Counted from the stretch's first letter, positions 54,463 through 64,000 are shown. The stretch is DNA of 64,000 bases from Caballeronia hypogeia (GCF_001544875.2 NZ_FCOA02000008.1:1-64000); one strand, 5' to 3'. Translations and numbers: made by a program. Notes: generated by a model not told the origin, from the sequence alone.

Positions 54463-56120
54463 ACGACGCTCTCGCTCCAACCCGCAACTGGAAGACGCGC
54501 GCGCAGGAAAAGGCGCGGCGTCTCGAGCTGATCGAGCCGTGGCTGAACGGCTCCGTGCTGAACGCGGAACGCATCGTCGATGCGTTGAGCGCGCTCATCG
54601 TGAGCGGCGATCGCGTCGCGCTCGAAGGCAACAACCAGAAGCAGGCCGACTTCCTTTCACGCGCGTTCGCGAAGCTCGATCCGGCGCGCGTCCACGACGT
54701 GCATCTGCTGATTTCGAGCATCAGCCGGCCGGAACATCTCGCGCTGTTCGAGCAAGGCATCGCGCGCAAGGTCGATTTCGCCTTTGCCGGACCGCAGAGC
54801 CTGCGCGTCGCGCAACTGCTCGAAGACGGCATGCTGGAGATCGGCGCCATCTATACGTACATCGAACTGTACGCGCGCATGTTCATCGATCTGACGCCGC
54901 AAGTGGCGCTCGTGTGCGCGGTTCAGGCGGACCGCCATGGCAACCTCTACACCGGCGCGAACACCGAGGACACGCCGACCATCGTCGAGGCGACCGCGTT
55001 CCGGCACGGCATCGTGGTCGCGCAGGTCAACGAAATCGTCGATGAACTGCCGCGCGTCGATATTCCCGGCTCGTGGGTCGATGTCGTCGTGCAGGCGGAT
55101 CGCCCGTTCGCGGTCGAGCCGCTGTTTACGCGCGACCCGCGCCACATCGGCGAGCTGCAGATTCTCATGGCGATGATGACCATTCGCGGCATCTACGACC
55201 GCTATGGCGTCACGTCGCTCAATCACGGCATCGGCTTCGACACGGCGGCCATCGAACTCCTGCTGCCCACCTACGGTGAAAAGCTCGGTCTCAAAGGCAA
55301 GATCTGCACGAACTGGGCGCTCAATCCGCATCCCACGTTGATTCCCGCGATCGAATCGGGCTGGGTGCAGAGCGTGCATTGCTTCGGCAGCGAGGTGGGC
55401 ATGGAGGACTACATCGCGGCGCGGCCCGATGTGTTCTTCACCGGCCGCGACGGCAGCCTGCGCTCGAATCGAGTGTTCTGTCAGCTTGCCGGGCAATACG
55501 GCGTCGATCTGTTCATCGGTTCGACCTTGCAGATGGACGCCGACGCGAATTCGTCGACGGTCACGCTCGGGCGGCTCGCGGGCTTCGGCGGCGCGCCGAA
55601 CATGGGACACGATCCGCGCGGCCGGCGTCATTCGAGCGAGGCGTGGCTCAAGCTTCTGAAAGACGATGGCCCGAACCCGAAGATCGCGCGCGGTCAAAAG
55701 CTCGTCGTGCAGACCGCCGAGACGTACAAGAAGGGCGGCGAGCCGACCATCGTCGATGCGCTCGACGCGATCGCCGTTGGCGAAAAGAGCAAGATGCCGA
55801 TCGCGCCCGTGATGATCTACGGCGACGACGTCACGCACGTCGTGACCGAAGAAGGCATCGCGTATCTGCATGCCGCCGAAGGTGTCGATGAGCGGCGCGC
55901 GGCGCTCGCGGCGGTGGCGGGCGTGACGCCCATCGGCATGCGCGCCGATCCGGCGAAGACCGCCGAACTGAGAAGGCGCGGCATCGTCGCGTATCCGGAG
56001 GATCTCGGCGTGCGGCGCGGCGAAGCGAAGCGCTCGCTGCTCGCGGCGCGCAGCATCGACGATCTCGTCGCGTGGTCGGGTGGACTCTATGCGCCGCCGG
56101 CGCGCTTCAGAAGCTGGTGA
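54459..56120 (+). CDS. mdcA: Malonate decarboxylase subunit alpha (acetyl-S-ACP:malonate ACP transferase)
   Basis: A 553-residue subunit that loads malonate onto the ACP thiol by exchange with acetate. Family hallmarks are the N-terminal RIVDALSALIVSGDRVALEGNNQKQADFLSRA region and the central NALNPHPT-type stretch (WALNPHPTLIPAIESGW) with CoA-transferase-like motifs such as GGAPNMGHDPRGRRHSS. Length fits MdcA (about 550). It is the first enzyme gene of mdcABCDEGH, with start codon overlapping the GntR stop. Confidence 0.96.
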   Translation: MNDALAPTRNWKTRAQEKARRLELIEPWLNGSVLNAERIVDALSALIVSGDRVALEGNNQKQADFLSRAFAKLDPARVHDVHLLISSISRPEHLALFEQGIARKVDFAFAGPQSLRVAQLLEDGMLEIGAIYTYIELYARMFIDLTPQVALVCAVQADRHGNLYTGANTEDTPTIVEATAFRHGIVVAQVNEIVDELPRVDIPGSWVDVVVQADRPFAVEPLFTRDPRHIGELQILMAMMTIRGIYDRYGVTSLNHGIGFDTAAIELLLPTYGEKLGLKGKICTNWALNPHPTLIPAIESGWVQSVHCFGSEVGMEDYIAARPDVFFTGRDGSLRSNRVFCQLAGQYGVDLFIGSTLQMDADANSSTVTLGRLAGFGGAPNMGHDPRGRRHSSEAWLKLLKDDGPNPKIARGQKLVVQTAETYKKGGEPTIVDALDAIAVGEKSKMPIAPVMIYGDDVTHVVTEEGIAYLHAAEGVDERRAALAAVAGVTPIGMRADPAKTAELRRRGIVAYPEDLGVRRGEAKRSLLAARSIDDLVAWSGGLYAPPARFRSW

Positions 56121-56125
56121 TCGCG

Positions 56126-56986
56126 ATGAATGCCCTTCCCCTTCGACGCGACCTTGAACTTCCGCTCGCGCCGCTGATCATCGCGACACACGCCGTCGAT
56201 GCCCTGATCGCCGAGGCGTGTCTCACGCCCAAACCCGCGCTCGTCGATCGACGCGGCAGCGGCGCGCATCGCGATCTCGATCTGGACACGATGCAGCGCT
56301 CCGCCAACGCGCTGCAGCCGACCTTTCTCGCCATCGCGCGCGCGGCTTGCGGCGTTTCGCCATCGCAAGCCCTGCGCGAGCAACTGGCGCGCATCGGCCG
56401 CGAAGGCGAAGCCGCGATGATGCGCGCAACGAACGGCAGCAATGCGCATCGCGGCGCGATCTGGATCGTCGGTCTGCTGTGCGCGGGCGCGGCGATGCAC
56501 GCGCCCGACGACAGCGACGCGATCTGCTTTTCCGCCGCCGAAATCGCGCTCCATGAAGACCGCTTCGCGCCTTGCGCCGCGCAGCAGAGTCACGGCGCGC
56601 GCGCGAGCGAACGCTATCGGGTCGCGGGCGCGCGAGGCGAAGCGCGTGAAGCCTTTCCGCATGCGCGGCTCGTCGGCCTTCCGGCACTCGACGATGCGCG
56701 CGCACGCGGCCTCGCCGAACCCCATGCGCAACTCGATGCGCTCGTCGCGATCATCGCGTCGCTGGACGATACGTGTCTTTTGCATCGCGCCGGACTACCC
56801 GCGCTTCGGATCGCGCAACGCGGCGCGCGGCGCGTGCTGCGCGAAGGCGGCGTGAGCACGCATGAAGGCCGCGCCGCGCTCGCCACGCTCGAAGCCGATT
56901 TGCTGACATTGAACGCATCGCCGGGCGGCGCCGCCGATCTGCTCGCGGCGACGCTCTTTCTCGACAGTCTCAGGCGCCTTGCCTGA
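56126..56986 (+). CDS. mdcB: Triphosphoribosyl-dephospho-CoA synthase
   Basis: A 286-residue CitG/MdcB-type enzyme. It makes 2'-(5''-triphosphoribosyl)-3'-dephospho-CoA from ATP and dephospho-CoA, the precursor of the MdcC prosthetic group. Characteristic segments are KPALVDRRGSGAHRDLDLD (near 35) and TNGSNAHRGAIWIVG (near 100), and DTCLLHRAG follows. The start is the ATG at 56126; a GTG at 56117, overlapping the mdcA stop by GTGA, is also possible. The mdcC start follows 24 bp after the stop. Confidence 0.9.
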   Translation: MNALPLRRDLELPLAPLIIATHAVDALIAEACLTPKPALVDRRGSGAHRDLDLDTMQRSANALQPTFLAIARAACGVSPSQALREQLARIGREGEAAMMRATNGSNAHRGAIWIVGLLCAGAAMHAPDDSDAICFSAAEIALHEDRFAPCAAQQSHGARASERYRVAGARGEAREAFPHARLVGLPALDDARARGLAEPHAQLDALVAIIASLDDTCLLHRAGLPALRIAQRGARRVLREGGVSTHEGRAALATLEADLLTLNASPGGAADLLAATLFLDSLRRLA

Positions 56987-57009
56987 AGTGCACCGCAGAG
57001 GAACGAACG

Positions 57010-57312
57010 ATGGAAAACATGCGATACGAATACCCCGCCAAGCGGCCTGTCACGCGCCGCGCGCACGTGGGCGTGGTCGGCTCGGGCGATCTGGAAGTGC
57101 TGCTGTCGCCTTCGCAGACAACGAACGCGGAGGTGGTGATCCGTACGAGCGTCGATGGCTACGGCCACGTGTGGAAGAGCGTGCTCGACCGCTTCTTTCA
57201 GCGCTACGACGGCGCGGCGAAGATCGAGCTGAACGACTTCGGCGCGACGCCCGGCGTCGTGATGCTGCGCCTGAACGAAGCCGTCGAGGCCAGCGAAGGA
57301 GATGCGGCATGA
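57010..57312 (+). CDS. mdcC: Malonate decarboxylase acyl carrier protein (delta subunit)
   Basis: A 100-residue acyl-carrier protein, shorter than other operon genes but standard for MdcC. The attachment serine is S25 in VVGSGDLEVLL, which carries the 2'-(5''-phosphoribosyl)-3'-dephospho-CoA arm linked by a phosphodiester. The thiol of this arm holds the acetyl/malonyl group. It overlaps mdcD by ATGA. Confidence 0.94.
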   Translation: MENMRYEYPAKRPVTRRAHVGVVGSGDLEVLLSPSQTTNAEVVIRTSVDGYGHVWKSVLDRFFQRYDGAAKIELNDFGATPGVVMLRLNEAVEASEGDAA

Positions 57313-58151
57313 ATGCACACGACACTTTTCTCGCGCGGCACAGCTTCATCGAAATGACGGCGCGCGAGCGCGCGAAGGCGCTGCTCGACCCGGGCACGTT
57401 TCGCGAGCTGCTCGGGCCGTTCGACCGGATCGAGTCGCCATGGCTCGCGATGCAGAACATCGTCTGCCAGGCCGATGACGGCGCTGTGATCGCACGCGGC
57501 ACACTCGGCGGCGAGCCCGCGGTGATCGCCGCGATCGAACCCGCGTTCCAGGGCGGCAGCATCGGCGAAGTATCGGGCGCGAAGATCGCGGCCGCGCTCG
57601 AACTGGCGTTGGGCGAATTCGAAGCCGGACGCGCGATTCGTCCCGTCGTGCTGTTCGAGACCGGCGGCGTGCGTCTGCAGGAAGCGAATCTCGGCCTTGC
57701 CGTCATCGCGGAAATTCAGGCGGCGATCGTCGCGTTGCGGGCTCATGTGCCGGTGGTCGGCGTGATCGGCGGCATGGTCGGCTGCTTCGGCGGCATGTCG
57801 CTCGCGGCCGCGCTGTGCACCGAGCTCGTGATGACGCGGCAAGCGCGCCTCGGCATGAACGGGCCGGAAGTGATCGAACAGGAAGCGGGCATCGAGGAGC
57901 TCGATTCGGGCGACCGGCGCCTCATCTGGTCGATGATCGGCGGCGAAGAGCGCGCGGCGGTCGGGCTCGCGGACACGCTCGTCGAAGACGACACCGAACA
58001 GGTCCGCGACGCCGTGCTCGCGGCGTTCGTGCGCGGCGTGCCGAAGCAGCATCGCAGCGAGAACGTCGAGGGTTTCATCGCGCGGCTGGCGCAGGTGAAC
58101 CCCGACGCCATCGATCCCGACACCTTGCGCCAACTGTGGAGCGCATCATGA
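57309..58151 (+). CDS. mdcD: Malonate decarboxylase beta subunit (decarboxylase)
   Basis: A 280-residue subunit of the biotin-independent malonyl-S-ACP decarboxylase, in the carboxyltransferase/crotonase fold. The LFETGGVRLQEANLGL and GVIGGMVGCFGGMSLAAALC loops supply the oxyanion-hole region (residues about 118-165). The start (MNAHDTF) overlaps the mdcC stop (ATGA), and its end overlaps mdcE (ATGA). It decarboxylates malonyl-S-ACP to acetyl-S-ACP with subunit gamma. Confidence 0.95.
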   Translation: MNAHDTFLARHSFIEMTARERAKALLDPGTFRELLGPFDRIESPWLAMQNIVCQADDGAVIARGTLGGEPAVIAAIEPAFQGGSIGEVSGAKIAAALELALGEFEAGRAIRPVVLFETGGVRLQEANLGLAVIAEIQAAIVALRAHVPVVGVIGGMVGCFGGMSLAAALCTELVMTRQARLGMNGPEVIEQEAGIEELDSGDRRLIWSMIGGEERAAVGLADTLVEDDTEQVRDAVLAAFVRGVPKQHRSENVEGFIARLAQVNPDAIDPDTLRQLWSAS

Positions 58152-58969
58152 CCGATAGTCTCTCCCGTGGCGCGCGCTGGCTCGACGCGCTTGCCGCCAG
58201 CCCGGCGCAAACGGCGGCCGAAAGCGGTCCGGTTCGCACCTGCGACGGCCAGCTCGACGGCGAGCGCGCAAGCTTCTTCGCCATCGTGCCCGATCCGCGG
58301 AACCGCTTTCCGCGCGCGCGAGACAACGTCGTCGGACTGGAGCAGGGCTGGCTGCTGGCGCGCGCGGTGCGCGAAGTCGTCGACGCCGACCGCGATGCGG
58401 ACGTGAAGCGCCCGATCGTCGCTGTCGTCGACGTGAAAAGCCAGGCTTATGGACGACGCGAGGAACTGCTGGGCATTCATCTCGCGTGCGCCGCCGCCGT
58501 CGACGCCTACGCGAGCGCGCGGCTCGCCGGACATCCGGTGATCGCGCTGATCGTCGGTCCGGCGATGTCGGGTGCGTATCTCGCGCATGGCTATCAGGCG
58601 AACCGCATCGTCGCGCTCGACGCGCCCGGCACCGCTGTCCACGCGATGGGCAAGGAAGCGGCCGCGCGCGTCACGCGGCGCAGCGTCGAGAGCCTGGACG
58701 CGCTCGGCGACGCGGTGCTGCCCATGTCGTACAAAATGAGCGCCTACGCGAAGCTCGGCCTGCTGCACGAGCTGATCGAAGGCGTCGATGCCGATGCGCC
58801 CTCTCCCGCCGGCATCGAACGCGTGCGGGCGTCGCTCGCCGCCGCGGTGAAGGATGCGCGCAACGGCCCGCGCGATCTCTCGAACCGGCTCGCTTCCGCG
58901 GATGCGAAACGCACGCGCGCCGCGTCGATCGAAGTGCGCCGTCGCATGCGCGAGCAGTGGAGCGCGTGA
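58148..58969 (+). CDS. mdcE: Malonate decarboxylase gamma subunit (co-decarboxylase)
   Basis: A 273-residue partner of MdcD with the same carboxyltransferase fold. The segments VDVKSQAYGRREELLGIHLACA and LIVGPAMSGAYLAHGYQA (near 95-150) match MdcE. MdcD and MdcE form the decarboxylase heterodimer. It overlaps mdcD by ATGA and mdcG by TGATG. Confidence 0.94.
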   Translation: MTDSLSRGARWLDALAASPAQTAAESGPVRTCDGQLDGERASFFAIVPDPRNRFPRARDNVVGLEQGWLLARAVREVVDADRDADVKRPIVAVVDVKSQAYGRREELLGIHLACAAAVDAYASARLAGHPVIALIVGPAMSGAYLAHGYQANRIVALDAPGTAVHAMGKEAAARVTRRSVESLDALGDAVLPMSYKMSAYAKLGLLHELIEGVDADAPSPAGIERVRASLAAAVKDARNGPRDLSNRLASADAKRTRAASIEVRRRMREQWSA

Positions 58970-59598
58970 TGGAGCGCGCCCCGCGTCCGCACGACTTGCT
59001 GCGTCTCGCGCCCGGCGCGCCGCCATTCACCGACGCGCCCGCCTGGGTCGCGCCGGCCCTCTCGCGCGCGCCGTTCGTGGTCGTGCGGCGCGCGCCGCGC
59101 TCAGGCGATGCAATCGCGGTCGGCGTGCGTGGCGGCGTGCGCAGCGAGCGCTTCGGCGCATGGCTCGAGCCGCGCTGGATCGGCGAAGTCTTTACGCCGG
59201 AAAACCTGCGCACCCGCGCGCCCGATTCCGCGCGCGCCAGTCTGCCCGCCTTCGTGCTGCTGCGCGCCGTTGCGCCGATCATCGATGCGCACGGTCTCGA
59301 CTGGGGCCCGGCCGGCAGCGCGGGCTTCGAGCTTGCCAGCGCGACGCCCGCGATCACGCCCGCAAGCGACCTCGACATCGTCGTGCGCGCACCGGTTCCG
59401 CTGCCGCGCGACGCAGCCTCGTCGCTGTCCGACGCGCTCTCGCGCGCGGCGCAATCCGCGGACACGCGCATCGACGTGCAGGTCGAAACGCCCGACGCGG
59501 CCTTCTCGCTCGCCGAGTTCGCGCGCGCAGGCGTGCGCGTGATGCTGCGCCACGCCGACGGTCCGCGCCTCGCCATCGATCCCTGGGCGGCGACATGA
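58969..59598 (+). CDS. mdcG: Phosphoribosyl-dephospho-CoA transferase (holo-ACP synthase)
   Basis: A 209-residue enzyme that transfers the prosthetic group onto MdcC serine 25, completing maturation after MdcB. Family hallmarks are RAPFVVVRRAP near the N-terminus, GPAGSAGFELASATPA and the nucleotidyltransferase-like metal carboxylates in SDLDIVVRAP (near residue 138). The overlapping starts (TGATG at 58967, ATGA at 59595) tie it tightly to mdcE and mdcH. Confidence 0.9.
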   Translation: MERAPRPHDLLRLAPGAPPFTDAPAWVAPALSRAPFVVVRRAPRSGDAIAVGVRGGVRSERFGAWLEPRWIGEVFTPENLRTRAPDSARASLPAFVLLRAVAPIIDAHGLDWGPAGSAGFELASATPAITPASDLDIVVRAPVPLPRDAASSLSDALSRAAQSADTRIDVQVETPDAAFSLAEFARAGVRVMLRHADGPRLAIDPWAAT

Positions 59599-60530
59599 TC
59601 GCGTACCTGTTTCCCGGTCAAGGCGCGCAGACGCCGGGCTTCCTGCATCGGCTCGGCGGCGACAAGCCGCATCCGGTGATCGCGCACACGCTCGCCGAAG
59701 CCTCCGACGCACTCGCCACGAACGTCCTCGAACTGGATACGGACGACGCGCTGAAATCGACCGTCGCGGTGCAGGTCGCGCTCGTCGTCGCGGGCGTGGC
59801 GGCGGCGCGGGCGCTCGCGGACGAAGGCATCGCGCCGGAAGCCGTCGCGGGCTTGTCGGTTGGCGCGTACGGCGCGGCGGTCGTGTGCGGCGCGATTGCC
59901 TTCGACGACGCGCTGCAGCTCGTGCGCCTGCGCGCGACGCTCATGGAAGACGCCTATCCGCGCGGCTACGGCATGCTCGCCGTGCTCGGGCTGAACGAAA
60001 GCGAGCTCGCCCGCGCGATCGTCGACAGCGGCGCCGATGCCTTCATCGGCAATCTGAACGCGCCGCGTCAGATCGTGGTATCGGGCAGCGACGCCGCGCT
60101 CGCGAAGGTGCGCGAACTCGCGCTTTCGCGCGGCGCGCGCAAGGCCGAACGACTGTGCGTGAGCGTACCGTCCCATTGCGTGCTGCTCGAAGCCGCCGCC
60201 GAACGTCTGATCGACGCGGCGAGCGCGGTGCGCATCGAAACGCCGCGTATCGCGTATGTCGGCAATCGCGGCGCGCGCGTCCTGCGCCGCGCCGATGCCA
60301 TCCGCGAGGATCTCGCCACCAACCTGCGTTATCCGGTGCGCTGGCACGATTCGACCATCGCGCTCTCCGAGCTCGGCGCGCATGTCTTCGTCGAGATGCC
60401 GCCGGGGCAGACGCTCACGCAGCTCGCCGCCGAAGCGCTGCCGGACGTCGCTTCCGTCACGATGGACGCCTCGCCCGTCTCCGCCATCGCCGCTCGCGTG
60501 CGCGCCGCGTGCCGTCGCGCGGAAGACTGA
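59595..60530 (+). CDS. mdcH: Malonyl-S-ACP transacylase, malonate decarboxylase epsilon subunit
   Basis: A 311-residue acyltransferase of the FabD/MdcH fold. The N-terminal LFPGQGAQTPGFL motif (near residue 5) and the serine nucleophile in GLSVGAYGAAV (near residue 90) are intact, and the catalytic His is in VPSHCVLL. In the Mdc complex it primes the ACP thiol using malonyl-CoA. It is the last mdc gene. No malonate-specific transporter (MdcF, MdcL/M) follows. Confidence 0.93.
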   Translation: MIAYLFPGQGAQTPGFLHRLGGDKPHPVIAHTLAEASDALATNVLELDTDDALKSTVAVQVALVVAGVAAARALADEGIAPEAVAGLSVGAYGAAVVCGAIAFDDALQLVRLRATLMEDAYPRGYGMLAVLGLNESELARAIVDSGADAFIGNLNAPRQIVVSGSDAALAKVRELALSRGARKAERLCVSVPSHCVLLEAAAERLIDAASAVRIETPRIAYVGNRGARVLRRADAIREDLATNLRYPVRWHDSTIALSELGAHVFVEMPPGQTLTQLAAEALPDVASVTMDASPVSAIAARVRAACRRAED

Positions 60531-60587
60531 TTCGCTTTGCGCGCCCCGCTGGTTCAGTAATTTGTCTTCTCGTTGTCAGGTTTTGTA

Positions 60588-60607
60588 AGGAAAATCGGAA
60601 TTTTCCT
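60588..60607. repeat. 8-bp inverted repeat after mdcH
   Basis: AGGAAAAT (60588-60595) and ATTTTCCT (60600-60607) surround a 4-nt loop, about 60 bp past the mdcH stop and 100 bp before the M48 gene. It could serve as an operator or a weak terminator. Confidence 0.45.
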
Positions 60608-60706
60608 GTGGTCGACGGGTCGATCAGCATCGAGCATTTGCCCCCGCCCGCATTCGATGCGGACTCGACATCACGACAAAATCGCAACGAAACCAAAGAG
60701 GAAACC

Positions 60707-61465
60707 ATGAGAATCATTCGCCTGGCGATCGCGGCATCGGCCGTCATCGCGCTCGCCTCGTGCGCCAGCATCAGCAGCCTGAATGCGGACTCGCTCGCCC
60801 AGTCTGGACAGCTCGCCACGCAAGCGCTGATGCTGAGCGACAACGACGTGCGCACGCTCTCCGACAAGTCGTGCGCGCAGATGGACAGCGAGAACAAGGT
60901 CGCGCCGGAATCGAGTCCCTACACGCAGCGGCTCAACAAGATTTCGAAGCAACTCGGCGACAACATCAACGGCGTGCCGGTCAACTACAAGGTCTACATC
61001 ACGAAGGACGTCAACGCTTGGGCGATGGCCAATGGCTGCGTGCGCGTCTACAGCGGCCTGATGGACCTGATGAACGACGACGAAGTGCGCGGCGTCGTCG
61101 GCCACGAGATGGGGCACGTCGCGCTCGGCCATACGAAGAAGGCGATGCAGGTCGCGTATGCGACCTCGGCGGCGCGTTCGGTGGCGGCGTCGAGCTCGGG
61201 CATGATCGCGAGCATTTCCGGCTCGCAGCTCGGCGACCTGACCGAAAAGTTCGTCAACGCGCAGTTCTCGCAATCGCAGGAAACCGCCGCCGACGATTAC
61301 TCGTTCGATACGCAGAAGAAGAAGGGATACAACCCGTCGGGGCTCGTCACGGCGTTCCAGAAACTCGCGACGATCGATGGCGGAAAGTCGGGCATGCTCG
61401 ACTCGCATCCGTCGTCGCCGGCGCGGGCGAAGCACATTCAGGACCGGATCGCGTCGGGCAAGTGA
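60707..61465 (+). CDS. M48-family metalloprotease lipoprotein (LoiP/YggG-like)
   Basis: A 252-residue lipoprotein protease. The lipobox LASC puts the lipidated cysteine at C19. The M48 zinc motif HEMGH lies at 133-137, and the third ligand Glu follows in the SQETAADDYS helix. The single small catalytic domain resembles E. coli LoiP/YggG, an outer-membrane-associated Phe-Phe-preferring protease of envelope stress. Start: ATG at 60707 with AGAGGAAA upstream. Monocistronic by appearance. Confidence 0.88.
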   Translation: MRIIRLAIAASAVIALASCASISSLNADSLAQSGQLATQALMLSDNDVRTLSDKSCAQMDSENKVAPESSPYTQRLNKISKQLGDNINGVPVNYKVYITKDVNAWAMANGCVRVYSGLMDLMNDDEVRGVVGHEMGHVALGHTKKAMQVAYATSAARSVAASSSGMIASISGSQLGDLTEKFVNAQFSQSQETAADDYSFDTQKKKGYNPSGLVTAFQKLATIDGGKSGMLDSHPSSPARAKHIQDRIASGK

Positions 61466-61480
61466 CGCCGGCGTGAGCGC

Positions 61481-61506
61481 GATGCGCGTGCAAAGGCGCG
61501 CGCATC
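61481..61506. repeat. Hairpin between convergent M48 and beta-barrel genes
   Basis: GATGCGCG (61481-61488) and CGCGCATC (61499-61506) form an 8-bp stem with a 10-nt loop. It lacks a clear T run but is positioned to separate the two converging transcripts. Confidence 0.5.
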
Positions 61507-61519
61507 GGCGAAAAGACGA

Positions 61520-62071
61520 TCAGAAGAAGTAGTAATGCAGGCCCGCGGTCAGGCTGTCGTTGTGACGACGGCCGCCCTGATAGCTCGACGTGTCGCCGGT
61601 GTACTCGGCCGCCACGCTCCAGTTCTTCGCGAACTTGTATTCGACGCCGCCGCCGTAGTGCAGGCGCGTATCGGGCCACGTGCCCGTGAAGCCGATGCGC
61701 GCGTACGGCATGATGTTTCCGTTGACCGGCATGCCGAGCTTCAGATCGATGCCGCCGTCTTTTTTCGTCGTCGAGCCGCCGTGGAAATCCATGAAGCCTT
61801 CGACGCCGACCACGAAACGATCCACATCGTAATTGACGCCGGCCACGATGCCGGGGAAGAACGTCGTATGCGTCGACTTCGGATTGGGACCGGTGATGTC
61901 CGACCAGTTGACGCCGAACTTGGCGCCGACATAAGGACCGGCGAACTGGCTATGTGGGCCTTGTACGCCCATCAATTTGAGAAGCGTCGGATCCAGACCC
62001 TCCGAATGCGCCTGCGTAACACAAAGCAGCGACAAGAGCGCTGGAGCAATGAGTTTCCTGATACCTGCCAT
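61520..62071 (-). CDS. Outer-membrane beta-barrel protein
   Basis: A 183-residue protein. A signal peptide (about 1-23, LLSLLCVTQAHS) is followed by short alternating beta strands in an OmpA-like/Opacity-type porin pattern. Strands of the AGPYVGAKFGVNW, DVDRFVVGVEGFMDF and NIMPYARIGFTG kind recur, with a C-terminal aromatic (YYFF) typical of outer-membrane insertion. The start is the ATG at 62071 (MAGIRKL), since the upstream extension to 62188 lacks signal-peptide character. No specific function is known. Confidence 0.78.
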   Translation of the reverse strand: MAGIRKLIAPALLSLLCVTQAHSEGLDPTLLKLMGVQGPHSQFAGPYVGAKFGVNWSDITGPNPKSTHTTFFPGIVAGVNYDVDRFVVGVEGFMDFHGGSTTKKDGGIDLKLGMPVNGNIMPYARIGFTGTWPDTRLHYGGGVEYKFAKNWSVAAEYTGDTSSYQGGRRHNDSLTAGLHYYFF

Positions 62072-62384
62072 GACTAACCTGATGAACCGTGAAAGGGGCG
62101 TTGCCGGATGCATCAGCGCATTCGGACAAACGACCGGAACAACGAACGCTTGCGTTGCGTTGCGCTTAGCTTGCTCAACAGCAAGCAACGCGCGAGATTA
62201 GATAGCTAGAGTCAGCTTCGATAGAGGAAATGTCTTAAATGAACGTCGCCTTTCGTCAAAGTCATTCAGGAAGAACGTGGCGGCGGGCAAGGGTATCATT
62301 CGCACAGGATGACGAAGCAATACGTCCATTGTCTGGAGCGGCATCTCCTTCGCGTTTGGCATCGGACACACGAAAACGAAGCGC
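62072..62384. other. 313-bp intergenic region upstream of beta-barrel gene
   Basis: No gene is supported. It holds a 7-bp hairpin GCTTGCT/AGCAAGC (62169-62186) and, just to its left, a tandem TTGCG repeat (about 62153-62168), both in the likely 5' region of the beta-barrel gene. They may be regulatory, but nothing more specific can be read. Confidence 0.4.
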
Positions 62385-62427
62385 AAAACAAAAAGCCCCG
62401 CAAGTTTTTAACCTTGCGGGGCTTTTC
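62385..62427 (-). terminator. tRNA-Ser terminator
   Basis: A perfect 14-bp stem (AAAAGCCCCGCAAG 62391-62404 with CTTGCGGGGCTTTT 62413-62426) is followed on the minus strand by TTGTTTTG. It lies 10 bp past the tRNA 3' end. Confidence 0.92.
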
Positions 62428-62436
62428 TCCTACTAC

Positions 62437-62529
62437 TGGCGGAGACGGAGGGATTCGAACCCTCGATCCAGTTTTTAGCCAGATGCTCCCTTAGCAGGGG
62501 AGTGCCTTCGACCTCTCGGCCACGTCTCC
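62437..62529 (-). tRNA. tRNA-Ser (anticodon GCT)
   Basis: A 93-nt class II tRNA with long variable arm (CATCTGGCTAAAAACTGGATC region). The acceptor is GGAGACG/CGTCTCC, the D-arm TGGCCGAGAGGTCGAAGGC, anticodon loop CTGCTAA with anticodon GCT (AGC/AGU serine codons), and T-arm GTTCGAATC. CCA is encoded at 62437-62439. It has its own promoter (62574-62602) and terminator. Confidence 0.95.
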
Positions 62530-62573
62530 CAAACTTTTCGTTGGCACCGGGAGTGCAGTGCAACGAGATCGAG

Positions 62574-62602
62574 ATAATAGCGTGTTCGCGGGCCCGGGTC
62601 AA
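62574..62602 (-). promoter_or_regulatory. Promoter of tRNA-Ser
   Basis: Minus strand: -35 TTGACC (62597-62602) and -10 TATTAT (62574-62579) with a 17-bp spacer, about 45 bp before the tRNA 5' end. Confidence 0.82.
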
Positions 62603-62725
62603 ATTCGCATGACGATTTTTTCCAAAACCATCGAGGCCTGAATACCGTGCTCCGCAAACCGCAACGATGCATACTCAAACCCGCCCGCGAGCGGTCATAC
62701 ACATGTCACGGGAACGAACCGGCGA

Positions 62726-63976
<1,251 letters not shown>

Positions 63977-64000
63977 TGTCGATTTGAACTGGAGGGAAAA

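Noticed and set aside
63977..64000. Lysine riboswitch upstream of lysC
   Set aside because: Only 24 bp upstream of lysC are present, too little to judge any leader structure.

Overview
The window is GC-rich chromosomal DNA from a beta-proteobacterium, almost certainly Burkholderiaceae (Caballeronia, Paraburkholderia or Burkholderia). The evidence is the gene order rpsO-pnp-quinone oxidoreductase-tpiA-secG-tRNA-Leu-nuoA..N-DUF2818-Nudix, a DUF2863 protein, PXPV-repeat proteins and a YejABEF operon. I see no insertion sequence, prophage, CRISPR array or integrated island. Almost all of it is ordinary, densely packed chromosomal gene content.

Layout. 1-176: promoter and boxA leader of an rRNA operon running left out of the window (minus strand). 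0.5-6.3 kb: DUF2863 protein, an orphan LuxR-type regulator, a CbiM-like membrane protein, a secreted basic-tailed protein, an M14 carboxypeptidase and YaaA. 6.3-13.5 kb (plus): PIN protein, aminotransferase, then a tight fatty-acid operon: 3-hydroxyacyl-CoA dehydrogenase, enoyl-CoA hydratase, histidine phosphatase, APH-type kinase and an ACAD11-like acyl-CoA dehydrogenase. The last two look like a split version of mammalian ACAD10/11, which points to 4-hydroxyacyl-CoA breakdown. 13.5-16.7 kb (minus) runs into it head-on: two MaoC hydratases and a PimC/PimD-like dehydrogenase pair. 16.8-33.4 kb (minus): DUF1178, Nudix hydrolase, DUF2818 and the complete 14-gene complex I operon nuoA-N. 33.6-39.4 kb (minus): tRNA-Leu(GAG), secG, tpiA, quinone oxidoreductase, pnp and rpsO.

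39.4-50 kb: orphan LivK-like binding protein, a small lipoprotein, leuA with a leucine-rich leader peptide (new small ORF at 43206-43292), a NlpC/P60 hydrolase and the yejABEF peptide importer. 50-54.5 kb: fabI, two tandem PXPV-repeat proteins, and an MFS transporter divergent from a GntR regulator. 54.5-60.5 kb: malonate decarboxylase operon mdcABCDEGH, fully overlapping. 60.7-64 kb: M48 lipoprotein protease, outer-membrane beta-barrel protein, tRNA-Ser(GCT) and lysC.

The observations I rate highest are: (1) the leuA leader peptide with five rare CTA leucine codons, whose ATG sits almost exactly at the predicted transcription start, suggesting a leaderless attenuator peptide; (2) the split ACAD11-like kinase/dehydrogenase module with its own hydratase, dehydrogenase and a phosphatase; (3) a 13-bp perfect inverted repeat downstream of pnp; (4) a regulator with a degenerate receiver domain; (5) the mdc locus controlled by GntR and paired with an MFS carrier instead of the usual MdcR and MdcLM.
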